A DNA stretch of 45,792 bases from Thermoanaerobaculia bacterium. GTDB lineage: Bacteria > Acidobacteriota > Thermoanaerobaculia > Multivoradales > JAGPDF01. The notes under the pieces are model-generated. The model was not told where the DNA came from, searched no databases, and saw nothing but the letters and a program-made list of their open reading frames with translations. Below, in pieces: positions 12,056 through 19,939 of this stretch (within the stretch, counting starts at the first letter, position 1; the number at the start of each line of letters is the position of its first letter). Where the stretch lies: assembly GCA_019911865.1 (NCBI GenBank), contig JAIOJQ010000328.1, positions 1 through 45,792 of the forward strand, given 5' to 3'. The translations under genes and the position numbers were made by a program.

Positions 12056-12946
12056 TTAGGTCGACCGGACCTGCCGGTCAAAAATCGACTCGTAAACCGT
12101 GCGGATCCTGCGCCGTCGCCAGAGCAGCGAGTAGAGGCCGAGCAGCACGATGGCCCCACTGGTACCGGCGGTGAAGAGCCCTATGCCGTAATCGCGCGGC
12201 CGCTGGAAAGCGTGCTGGGCGTCGGCATCCTCGAGGAAAGCGAGGATCGCCGCCTGTTCGACCTGGGTCAGCGGCCGATCCTGGTAGGCGCGCTGCATCA
12301 CCGGGAAGGGCGGGCTGCCGATGACCGACCGGACGCCGGGCCCGCCGAGCCTGGAGAAGACCGTCGTCAGGTCGCGGGCCAGCAGGCCGCCGCCGATGAC
12401 CGCATCGTGGGAAACCTCGTGGCACGAGTTGCACGTCGGACCGCCGTTGATGAGCCGCTGCGTACCCTGGAACAGCGCCCGGCCGAGGGCGATCTGCCGG
12501 TCGCTGGGCGGCGCCGGCGCCGCTGCCGCCGTGGCAGCTGCGGTCGCCGTGACCGGTCCCGGGTACTCGCCTTCCTTGGTGAAAGCGAGCACGGAGAGAA
12601 CTTCGGCCGCGCTCAAAGCCTGCGGAGGCATCGGAATGCGCGCGTACTCCTCGAAGATGGCGACTGCCTCGGCGTCTCCCGACGCCACCATGTCGGTCGA
12701 GTTCTGGACGAACCGGACCAGCCACTCCTCCCGCCGTCGCTCGGTGACGCCCCGCAGATCGGGGCCCACCAGCCGGCCACCGCCCACCGTGTGGCAGGCG
12801 AAGCAGGTCTTGCGGAAAATCTCCTCGCCGCGCTGTGCGGCCTCCGACAGGGCCCGGGCGGGCCGAGGGCCGGCCAACACGGCGACGACCGCTGCAGCAG
12901 TCACGAGTCGGACTCCGGCTCTTCCGATCTGAACGATTTCCATCAA
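12056..12946 (-). CDS. diheme c-type cytochrome with C-terminal TM anchor, nar-associated (NarC-like)
   Basis: N-terminal signal; two CxxCH motifs (CFACH, CNSCH); C-terminal TM then RRRR; directly upstream of narG. Confidence 0.85.
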   Translation of the reverse strand: MMEIVQIGRAGVRLVTAAAVVAVLAGPRPARALSEAAQRGEEIFRKTCFACHTVGGGRLVGPDLRGVTERRREEWLVRFVQNSTDMVASGDAEAVAIFEEYARIPMPPQALSAAEVLSVLAFTKEGEYPGPVTATAAATAAAAPAPPSDRQIALGRALFQGTQRLINGGPTCNSCHEVSHDAVIGGGLLARDLTTVFSRLGGPGVRSVIGSPPFPVMQRAYQDRPLTQVEQAAILAFLEDADAQHAFQRPRDYGIGLFTAGTSGAIVLLGLYSLLWRRRRIRTVYESIFDRQVRST

Positions 12947-12999
12947 CGCAGGCTCCCTGGTTCGGCGCGAAGCATCTCCGCGCCGGGGGTGGCTCCGAC

Positions 13000-13013
13000 A
13001 TGACGGCCGTCAT
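13000..13013. promoter_or_regulatory. palindrome ATGACGGCCGTCAT (TGAC-N4-GTCA), candidate Crp/Fnr (NNR/DNR-like) site upstream of the nar cytochrome/narGHJI
   Basis: Perfect 14-bp palindrome 54 bp upstream of the 12946 start codon. Confidence 0.4.
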
Positions 13014-13199
13014 ATCGACGCGGAAGCACGGGATTCTTGCCGGGCAACGCCGGCTTTCCGGTGCTCGCGGAGGGTTCCGCAAGGAGTTCTTCCGCCGGTC
13101 CGGGGACCGCTCTTCGCAGCTGCGGGACGCGGCCGCAGGCGGCCTCGCCCGGAAGGGCGTCGCCGCGCCCGTTCCCTCCGCCTAGAATCCGCAGCCTCG

Positions 13200-13694
13200 A
13201 TGAAGATCTTCGGGTTCGCCGGCTACTCCGGCAGCGGCAAGACCACCCTGATCGAACGGCTGATTCCGCGCTTTGCCGAACGCGGACTCAGCGTCTCGCT
13301 GATCAAGCACGCTCACCACGCATTCGACCTGGATCGACCCGGCAAGGACTCGTACCGGCTTCGCGAGGCCGGGGCGAGGGAGGTTCTGCTCACTTCGTCT
13401 CACCGCTGGGCGCTGCTGCACGAGCTGCGCGGCGAAGCCGAGCCGTCGCTCGCCGAGCAGGTTCGGCACCTCTCGCCGTGCGACCTGCTGCTGGTCGAGG
13501 GTTTCAAGCATGCGCCGATTCCGAAGCTCGAAGTCCGGCGGGAGGCGGCCGGCGAAAGACTCCTGCATCCCGAAGACCCGTTCATCGTCGCCGTGGCCTC
13601 CGACGAGAGGATCGTGGGCCGGCTGCCTCATTTCGACCTGAACGACGTTGCCGGCATCGAAGCGTTCGTGCTCCGGCATCTGAAGCTCGGTTGA
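13200..13694 (+). CDS. mobB: molybdopterin-guanine dinucleotide biosynthesis protein B
   Basis: MKIFGFAGYSGSGKTTLIERLIPRFAERGLSVSLIKHAHHAFDLDRPGKDSYRLREAGA… P-loop and MobB signature. Confidence 0.95.
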   Translation: MKIFGFAGYSGSGKTTLIERLIPRFAERGLSVSLIKHAHHAFDLDRPGKDSYRLREAGAREVLLTSSHRWALLHELRGEAEPSLAEQVRHLSPCDLLLVEGFKHAPIPKLEVRREAAGERLLHPEDPFIVAVASDERIVGRLPHFDLNDVAGIEAFVLRHLKLG

Positions 13695-13832
13695 GCCGGA
13701 GCTCGCTGTTTGCCGCGAATGGTTCCGACGGACGACGAGCGCGAAGTCACCCGCAGTGTCCCGCGCGGCCAGCGAATCCGGCGGCGCGTTCGACCCTCGC
13801 CTCGCCTCTCCCGCGTCCTGTGTCGCGCTGCC

Positions 13833-15158
13833 TCATCGCGGATCCCCGTACGCCCTCGCTAGCCGCTCGACCGGGACACCCAGCGCATAGAGGATCGGCA
13901 GGAAGTTGACGAGCAGAAAGTAGTAGACCGGACGGGTCAGGAAGCGCCGGCCGGAGACCCGAACCCGCGCCGGAACGACGCGGATCTCCCCCTCGCGTGC
14001 GAGCCTGCGCGAGAGCTCGAAATCCTCCATCAGCGGCATCTCGGGGTAGCCGCCGACCCGCTCGAAGACGGCGGCCCGGACGAAGATCGCCTGGTCACCG
14101 TACGGACGGCGGGTGTACCGCGAGCGGATGTCGGCGAGGTGGAGCAGCGGAGCGATCCAGCTCCGGCGGCCGTCGGGCACCGTCCAGGTTCGAAAAGCGC
14201 CCGCGACCACCTCGGGATCGGCGAGGGCTCGAGCGACGGAGTCGCGGGCTTCCGGCGGCAGGCCGACGTCGGCGTGGAGGAAGAGCAGCACGTCGCCGGT
14301 CGCGCAGCGTGCGCCCGCGTTCATCTGCCGTGCACGTCCTCGGGGCGCTTCCAGGACACGCACGCCCGGCACGCTGCGGGCAAGCGCCGCGGTCTCGTCC
14401 CGGCTTCCGCCGTCCACGACGAGAATCTCGTGCCAGCCATCCGCGGCGAGAGTGCGAAGCGCGGACTCGATACGGCCCGCCTCGTCGAGTGCGGGAATCA
14501 CGACGGAGATCCGGGGCGCGCGTGGACAGAGTCGACCGAGCAGGCGCGAGGTCGCGGGCGCGCGCACCGCTCCGCGTTCGATCCGCTGCTGGAGTCTCAC
14601 GAGATCGGCGGGAACGTCGACGTCGAACCAGCCGGGCAGGATTTCGACCGAAAGCCCGCGCTCGAGGAGGCGCTCGCGCGTGCGGCCGAACGTCGAGTCG
14701 GCGCTCCACGGCAGATCCTCGAGCAGGCCGGGCGGGCATCGCCGCAGCGCCAGCAGGTAGAAACCCCCGTCGTCGCAGGGGCCGAGTACCGCGTCGGAGC
14801 GCTCGAGGGCGTCGCGCGCGGCCTCCAGCAGCGCGGCCGGAACTCCGGGCGAATCCGTGCCGACGGCGATCGCGCCGGCCGCCTTGCCCGCGAGCGCTCG
14901 CGCGAAAGCCCGCGCCAGTCGTTCGCCGAGGTCACCTTCTCCTTGCGGCCAGCGGCACGCGGCGCGGGCAGCACCCCACTCGGCGGCATCGGGCTCCGGC
15001 GTAACCAGGACGGGTCGGGCCCAGCGCAGGCTCGAGACGCGGGACCAGGTGTCCTCGAAGAGCGCCGTGGCAAGAGCTGCCGCGCCCTTCGAACCCAGCG
15101 CGGGCGCGAGGCGGGTCTTGGCGACGCCCGGCCGAGGCGGCTTGGCGAAGACGAGCAC
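13833..15158 (-). CDS. fused DUF2064 (TIGR04282-like) + family 2 glycosyltransferase (TIGR04283-like), arsenosugar biosynthesis type
   Basis: N-terminal VLVFAKPPRPGVAKTRLAPALG…GTDSPGVP; C-terminal ISVVIPALDEAGRIESALRTL…ILVVDGGSRDETAALA…FLHADVGLP. GTG start at 15156-15158 is a best guess. Confidence 0.85.
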   Translation of the reverse strand: MLVFAKPPRPGVAKTRLAPALGSKGAAALATALFEDTWSRVSSLRWARPVLVTPEPDAAEWGAARAACRWPQGEGDLGERLARAFARALAGKAAGAIAVGTDSPGVPAALLEAARDALERSDAVLGPCDDGGFYLLALRRCPPGLLEDLPWSADSTFGRTRERLLERGLSVEILPGWFDVDVPADLVRLQQRIERGAVRAPATSRLLGRLCPRAPRISVVIPALDEAGRIESALRTLAADGWHEILVVDGGSRDETAALARSVPGVRVLEAPRGRARQMNAGARCATGDVLLFLHADVGLPPEARDSVARALADPEVVAGAFRTWTVPDGRRSWIAPLLHLADIRSRYTRRPYGDQAIFVRAAVFERVGGYPEMPLMEDFELSRRLAREGEIRVVPARVRVSGRRFLTRPVYYFLLVNFLPILYALGVPVERLARAYGDPR

Positions 15159-15196
15159 GGGAGTCCGTGCCGGCCGCGAGACCTGGAGGACGCGGA

Positions 15197-16219
15197 TCAG
15201 GCGAGCGCTCCCGAGCAGCTCGAGCCCGCGCCGGCGGTGCACGCGAAGCAGTGGCTCGCCGTGGCGATCGCGCTGCCGCCGAGATCCGAGAGCCGATCGA
15301 CGTCCCAGACCGTCGGACGAGAGGGTCCGCCTTCGAGGCGGAGCGGCAGGTCGAGCATCAGGTTGAAGTCGCAGTCGTAAAGCCGTCCCCGCCAGTCGAC
15401 GCTGACCTGCGAGCGGCACATCAGCCCCTCGACGGTCGCCGGGTTGAAGTGGTTGACCAGCAGCGCCTGGTAGTCCTCGGTCTTGCCCAGCCGCGCGAGC
15501 TGCTCGGCGAAGCGGCGGATCGGCATGTTGGTGAGGGTCAGCAGTCTATCGAACTCGATGCCGAAGCGCTCCGCGAGCTCGCGCTTGTAGTCCTCCTCGA
15601 GCTGGCGCTGCGCGGGCGGCAGCGACGGCCCGAGCGGGTTGTATACGAGGTCGAGACGCAGCGCCGAGCCGGCACGGCCGTAGCCGAGCTGGTTCAGTCG
15701 ACGCAGCGCCGCGATCGAGCCGTCGAAGGTGCCGCGTCCCCGCTGGCGGTCGACGTTGCTCTCCGTGTAGCAGGGCAGGCTGGCGACGATCTCGACGCGC
15801 TGGGCGGCGAGAAACTCCGCCAGTCCCTCGAAGCCGGTCTCGCCGAGGATGGTCAGGTTGCAGCGGTCGATGACCCGGCGGCCCAGCTGCCGCGCTCCGG
15901 TGACCAGCCGCTCGAACTGCGGGTTCATCTCGGGCGCGCCGCCGGTCAGGTCGAGCACCTCGACTCCGGGGCTGGCGGCGAGCAGCTCGAGCAGCCGGTC
16001 TGCGACCTCCGCGGAAAGCGACTCGGTCCGCTTCGGCCCGGCCTCGACGTGGCAGTGGTGGCAGGCGAGGTTGCAGAGCCGGCCGACGTTGACCTGCAGG
16101 GTCGTGATCCGGGCGCGCCGCAGCGCGCCGAGGCCGTGCCGCTGCAAGGTCGCGTCGAAGCGAGCGTCGTCGGCGGCGGTGGGCAGGACGGGAAGTCGAG
16201 GGGCGCGATCGGCGAGCAT
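15197..16219 (-). CDS. arsS: arsenosugar biosynthesis radical SAM protein ArsS
   Basis: NVGRLCNLACHHCHVEAGPKRTES (CxxxCxxC), LTGGAPEMNPQF, C-terminal CFACTAGAGSSCSGALA. Confidence 0.92.
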   Translation of the reverse strand: MLADRAPRLPVLPTAADDARFDATLQRHGLGALRRARITTLQVNVGRLCNLACHHCHVEAGPKRTESLSAEVADRLLELLAASPGVEVLDLTGGAPEMNPQFERLVTGARQLGRRVIDRCNLTILGETGFEGLAEFLAAQRVEIVASLPCYTESNVDRQRGRGTFDGSIAALRRLNQLGYGRAGSALRLDLVYNPLGPSLPPAQRQLEEDYKRELAERFGIEFDRLLTLTNMPIRRFAEQLARLGKTEDYQALLVNHFNPATVEGLMCRSQVSVDWRGRLYDCDFNLMLDLPLRLEGGPSRPTVWDVDRLSDLGGSAIATASHCFACTAGAGSSCSGALA

Positions 16220-16295
16220 GTGCGGCTCCTTCGTTCTCGGATTCAGGGCTGCCGGTTCAGGGCGAGGCCCGCGAGCAGCGCGACGATCGCCATTT

Positions 16296-17450
16296 CTAGC
16301 AGCAGCCGTCCGGGCCGCAGCAGGGCGCGGCGGGCGCGGACGAGTCGTCGTAGTCGCGGCCCTTGGTCTCGCGCGGGTCGCGCCGGAGGCTCCGCGTGCA
16401 GTCGAACGGCCGCGCCGCGCTCGGGTCGATCGGCACGCGGGGCTCGACGAGCTCGACCTGATTCCGGTAGGGCTCGCCGGAGTAGATCTCGAATGTCTTG
16501 GCGCAGACCGCGGCGCGCTCGCCCCGCACCAGCCGGTGGCCGTCGTCGTCGAGGACCTGCTTGAACGGACCCTTGTAGATCACCGCCTGGAAGTGCTCGA
16601 AGCAGGGGCCCTGCTTGCCCTTGAACGCCACGACGGTGAGCGAGCGGAACTCGATGCCCTCGACGGTGCGCCAGGGCTGCGCCGGCCGCTCGAGGATCCG
16701 CAGGCCGTGGAAGCCCGCCTGCTCGAACGCGGCGAGGAACCCCTCCTCGGTGAGCGCGCCCGAAATGCAGCCGCTCCACAACTCGGGGTCGGCCTCGAGG
16801 TGCGCCGGCACCGGCTCGTCGGCGACGATGTCGGAGATCACCGCCCGGCCGCCGTGGCGCAGGACGCGGAAGATCTCGGCGAAGAGGCGTCGCTTGTCGG
16901 CGCCGTCGACCAGGTTGAGAACGCAGTTGGAGACCACGACGTCGACCGACGCGTCCTCGACCAGCGGCGTCTCGTGCCGCAGTCGATCCGCGAGACGCTC
17001 GGCCGCGCGCAGGTCGTCGGCCGAGCGGACCGGTCGCGCGGCGAGCTCCGCGTCGAGCCGGTCGAGATCGAGTGCCAGGTCCTGGATGCGCGCGCGGCGG
17101 AACTCCACGTTGGCGAATCCCAGCCGCTCGGCGACCCGCGGTGCGGCCCGCCGAGCCACCTCGAGCATTTCGGGTGTCATGTCGATGCCGATCACCCGGC
17201 CCGCGGTGCCGACGACCTGGCTGGCGATGAAGCAGATCTTGCCGGTGCCGCTGCCCAGGTCGAGCACGGTCTCGCCCGGGCGCAGGTGGCGCGAGGGGTC
17301 GCCGCAGCCGTAGTCGCGTTCGAGCACTTCGTCCGGAATCACCGCGAGGTAGCGCGGATCGTAGTCGACCGGGCAGCAGAGCTCGGGCTCGCGGGCGGCG
17401 GCGCCGCGCGCGTAGCGCTCGCGGACGCTGGATTCGGTGGCGATGGACAT
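16296..17450 (-). CDS. arsM: arsenite S-adenosylmethyltransferase with C-terminal Cys-rich tail
   Basis: SAM motif ETVLDLGSGTGKICFIASQVVGTAGRVIGIDMTPEML; VEDASVDVVVSNCVLNLV; tail CCGPDGCC; adjacent to arsS. Confidence 0.92.
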   Translation of the reverse strand: MSIATESSVRERYARGAAAREPELCCPVDYDPRYLAVIPDEVLERDYGCGDPSRHLRPGETVLDLGSGTGKICFIASQVVGTAGRVIGIDMTPEMLEVARRAAPRVAERLGFANVEFRRARIQDLALDLDRLDAELAARPVRSADDLRAAERLADRLRHETPLVEDASVDVVVSNCVLNLVDGADKRRLFAEIFRVLRHGGRAVISDIVADEPVPAHLEADPELWSGCISGALTEEGFLAAFEQAGFHGLRILERPAQPWRTVEGIEFRSLTVVAFKGKQGPCFEHFQAVIYKGPFKQVLDDDGHRLVRGERAAVCAKTFEIYSGEPYRNQVELVEPRVPIDPSAARPFDCTRSLRRDPRETKGRDYDDSSAPAAPCCGPDGCC

Positions 17451-17483
17451 GCCTGGAGTCCTCCTTCGATCGGCCCGATCGAG

Positions 17484-17945
17484 TCAGGCCCGTTGCGGGC
17501 TCGGCGTGAGACGCGCGCGACGGCGCGCCAGGAGCGAAAGACCGAACAGTGCGGCCGTGGCGGCGCCGAGACCCGCGACGCCGAGGCGCACGGCCCACCA
17601 GAGCGTCCGGACCTGGATCGGGCGGCTTCCGGCCGCGGCGGCGGGCAGCAGCGACAAAGTCGGATCCTCCTCGGGGTGAACGACCTGCAGATCACTGAAC
17701 AGGAGGACCCTCGTGGGCTCGCTCATCGGGCTGCCGTAGAGGTCGGCGATCGGGTCTCCGGCACTCCAGAGCGAGCGGTTGAGGGTCACGACCGACGGAT
17801 CGTGAGGGGAGATGAGCAGGACCTCGTGCCCCCAGCCGAGATCGGCGAGAGAGGCGGCGAGAGGCAGCAGGAGGGCGGCGACGAGACCGGCCCGGGCCCC
17901 GCGTCGGGCCCAGCGGGCGACTCCGGTCAGGACGTTCGTGGACAT
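17484..17945 (-). CDS. hypothetical protein with N- and C-terminal hydrophobic segments
   Basis: 153 aa ORF between yceI and arsM on the same strand with short gaps. Confidence 0.65.
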   Translation of the reverse strand: MSTNVLTGVARWARRGARAGLVAALLLPLAASLADLGWGHEVLLISPHDPSVVTLNRSLWSAGDPIADLYGSPMSEPTRVLLFSDLQVVHPEEDPTLSLLPAAAAGSRPIQVRTLWWAVRLGVAGLGAATAALFGLSLLARRRARLTPSPQRA

Positions 17946-17964
17946 GGCGACGATCGCTCTCGGC

Positions 17965-18576
17965 TCAGCTCGCGGCGTTGACGAAGAGGTTGAGCTTCAC
18001 CTTCCAGGTGTCGCTCACCCGTCCGGCGACCTTCTGCGGCACCGCGAGGCCGTGGTCGGAGAGCTGGACCTCGAAGGGCACCGAGACGCGCAGCCAGTCC
18101 CCTTTACCGAGCCCGGCGGCCTTCGCCGCCTCGGCGGGAATCGGCTTGACCCGGGCGCGGACGGTGATCGGCTTCGTGACGCCGCGGAGAGTGAAGTCGC
18201 CGGCGATCTCCCAGCTGCCGTCCTCGAGCTGGCGCGCGGTGGTCGAGACGAAACGGATCTCCGGGTTCTTCTTCGCGTCGAGCCAGTCGCCCGACTGCAG
18301 GTGCTTGTTGCGCAGCTCGATCCCGGTGTCGAGAGAGGCGACCGGAACCCGCACTTCGACGCTGGCGGTGCCGGCTTCGAGGTCCGCCACGACCTGGCCC
18401 GTGACGGTGTGGGTGCGGCCGAGGATGGTCTCGAAGTCGGTCTCGGATTCGAAGGTGATGTTGGTGTTCTTGTCGTCGCCGCCGGCGGCGAAGGTGCGCT
18501 CGGTGGCGGCAGCGGCGGCGACCTGGAACAGGCCCGCGAGGGCGAGGGCGAGAACGGGCGAACGACGGTGGATCAT
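17965..18576 (-). CDS. YceI family protein (periplasmic, lipocalin-like)
   Basis: MIHRRSPVLALALAGLFQVAAAAATERTFAAGGDDKNTNITFESETDFETILGRTHTVTGQV…GDFTLRGVTKPITV; signal peptide; start at 18574-18576. Confidence 0.93.
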   Translation of the reverse strand: MIHRRSPVLALALAGLFQVAAAAATERTFAAGGDDKNTNITFESETDFETILGRTHTVTGQVVADLEAGTASVEVRVPVASLDTGIELRNKHLQSGDWLDAKKNPEIRFVSTTARQLEDGSWEIAGDFTLRGVTKPITVRARVKPIPAEAAKAAGLGKGDWLRVSVPFEVQLSDHGLAVPQKVAGRVSDTWKVKLNLFVNAAS

Positions 18577-18633
18577 GGCGGGTCTCCCTGGGTTGCGCCC
18601 CCGGCCGATCGCCGGTCGGGGGGCGTCAGGGGA

Positions 18634-18663
18634 ATCTTTGCCGCTCCCCGCGGAGCGGTTACC
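18634..18663 (-). promoter_or_regulatory. ECF-type promoter motif A: GGTAACCG-N14-GCAAAGAT, upstream of yceI
   Basis: Read on minus strand; same elements and spacing as three other sites in the window; 58 bp from the yceI start. Confidence 0.75.
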
Positions 18664-18673
18664 GGCCGCTTCG

Positions 18674-18703
18674 AGTAACCTCTTCGCCCGATGAGGCGAA
18701 GAT
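18674..18703 (+). promoter_or_regulatory. ECF-type promoter motif D: AGTAACCT-N14-GCGAAGAT, upstream of the sigma factor
   Basis: Matches motifs A-C in spacing and core; implies autoregulation. Confidence 0.7.
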
Positions 18704-19265
18704 GAGGGGCGAGGTCGACGAGGCCTCGCTCGACGATCTGCCGGAGCTGATGGCCCGCTACCAGGCGGGGGACGAGGCGGCGTTCGAAGAGATCTACGGA
18801 CGGCTGGCGCGTTCGGTGCGCGGCTACCTGAGAACCCTGACCCCGCCGGGAGCGGACGTGGAGGACCTGGTGCAGAACGCGTTTCTCCAGATTCACCGGT
18901 CGCGGCAAACCTACCTGCCGGGCGAGCCGGTGCGCCCCTGGGCCTTCGCCATCGCCCGTCACGTCGGTCTGATGGCGCGGCGGACTTCCGGGCGGCGGGC
19001 CCGCAACGAGGTCCAGCCGTTCGACCAGCTGCCCGAAGTGCCGACCCTGTCGCGCGCCGCCGGTGCCCTCGACCGGATCTCGCTCGGGCGGGCGCTCGGG
19101 ACGCTCGCCGAGCCCGGCCGCGAGGCGGTCTGGCTCCACCACGTCGAGGGGTTCTCGTTCCGCGAGATCGCCGCCGTCCAGGGGATCTCCGAGACCGCGG
19201 CGAAGGTGCGCGCCCATCGCGCCATCGTCGCGCTGCGCGGCGAGCTGAAGGAGGCCGCGGGATGA
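18702..19265 (+). CDS. ECF RNA polymerase sigma factor (start possibly 18750)
   Basis: ELMARYQAGDEAAFEEIYGRLARSVRGYL…DVEDLVQNAFLQIHRSRQTY…RPWAFAIARHVGLM…REAVWLHHVEGFSFREIAAVQGISETAAKVRAHRA. Confidence 0.95.
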   Translation: MRGEVDEASLDDLPELMARYQAGDEAAFEEIYGRLARSVRGYLRTLTPPGADVEDLVQNAFLQIHRSRQTYLPGEPVRPWAFAIARHVGLMARRTSGRRARNEVQPFDQLPEVPTLSRAAGALDRISLGRALGTLAEPGREAVWLHHVEGFSFREIAAVQGISETAAKVRAHRAIVALRGELKEAAG

Positions 19266-19939
19266 CCGCGCCCGACCGCGAGCCGGTCCCCGCGGCGCTG
19301 CGCGCCGCCATCCGGCGCGATCTCGCGCCGGTGACCCCGCTGGCGTCGCCGGCGCGACGCGCCCTGCTCCTCGCGCTGCCGGCGCTCGTCGTCCTCTCGA
19401 CGGCGGTCGTCGTGCTGACCCGCGGCGCGGCGAGCCCGGGCGTGAACTCGCTCGCCGGGGGCGGCGTCTCGCTGCTCGAGTGGCTGGCCGGGCTCGCTCT
19501 GCTCTGGTTGGCGCTGCGCGAAGCCGTGCCGGGCCTGGGCGTGGGCGCCGGCCGGGCGCTCGCCGCCCTGTCCGGCGGCATCCTGCTGCAGCTCCTCCTG
19601 GGACTTCTGATCTGGCAGCAGACCGGCGCCGCGCTGAGCGGCCCCGGCGCCCTGGCCGTCGGCAGCCGATGCGCCACGATCGAGGGGGCGATCGGACTGC
19701 CGCACCTGGCGATCGCGACCTGGCTCGCGCTGCGCGCGCTGCCGATCCGGCCGCGCTGGTCGGGCGCCCTCGCGGGAGCGGCGGCCGGACTGCTCGCTGA
19801 CTCGCTCTGGCACCTGGCGTGCGCCCGCAACGACCTCGAGCACCTGCTGGTCTGGCACTTCGGGGCGACCGTGGCGATGACGCTCCTTGGCGCCTTCGCG
19901 GGCTCGTTCTGGCCGCGGGGTGAGGCCGCCAGCGAGTAA
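19262..19939 (+). CDS. NrsF/DUF1109-like anti-sigma factor, polytopic membrane protein
   Basis: ~6 TM; overlaps sigma stop; conserved-looking HLACARNDLEHLLVWHFGATVAM near the C-terminus. Confidence 0.8.
   Translation: MTAPDREPVPAALRAAIRRDLAPVTPLASPARRALLLALPALVVLSTAVVVLTRGAASPGVNSLAGGGVSLLEWLAGLALLWLALREAVPGLGVGAGRALAALSGGILLQLLLGLLIWQQTGAALSGPGALAVGSRCATIEGAIGLPHLAIATWLALRALPIRPRWSGALAGAAAGLLADSLWHLACARNDLEHLLVWHFGATVAMTLLGAFAGSFWPRGEAASE

Noticed and set aside
9808-12174. 788-aa plus-strand ORF
   Set aside because: Lies antisense to narG; compositionally biased shadow ORF.
15197-16219. ArsS as a second selenoprotein (some ArsS proteins contain Sec)
   Set aside because: The ORF is intact, with Cys/Ser in the C-terminal CFACTAGAGSSCSGALA region and no in-frame TGA before the natural end.
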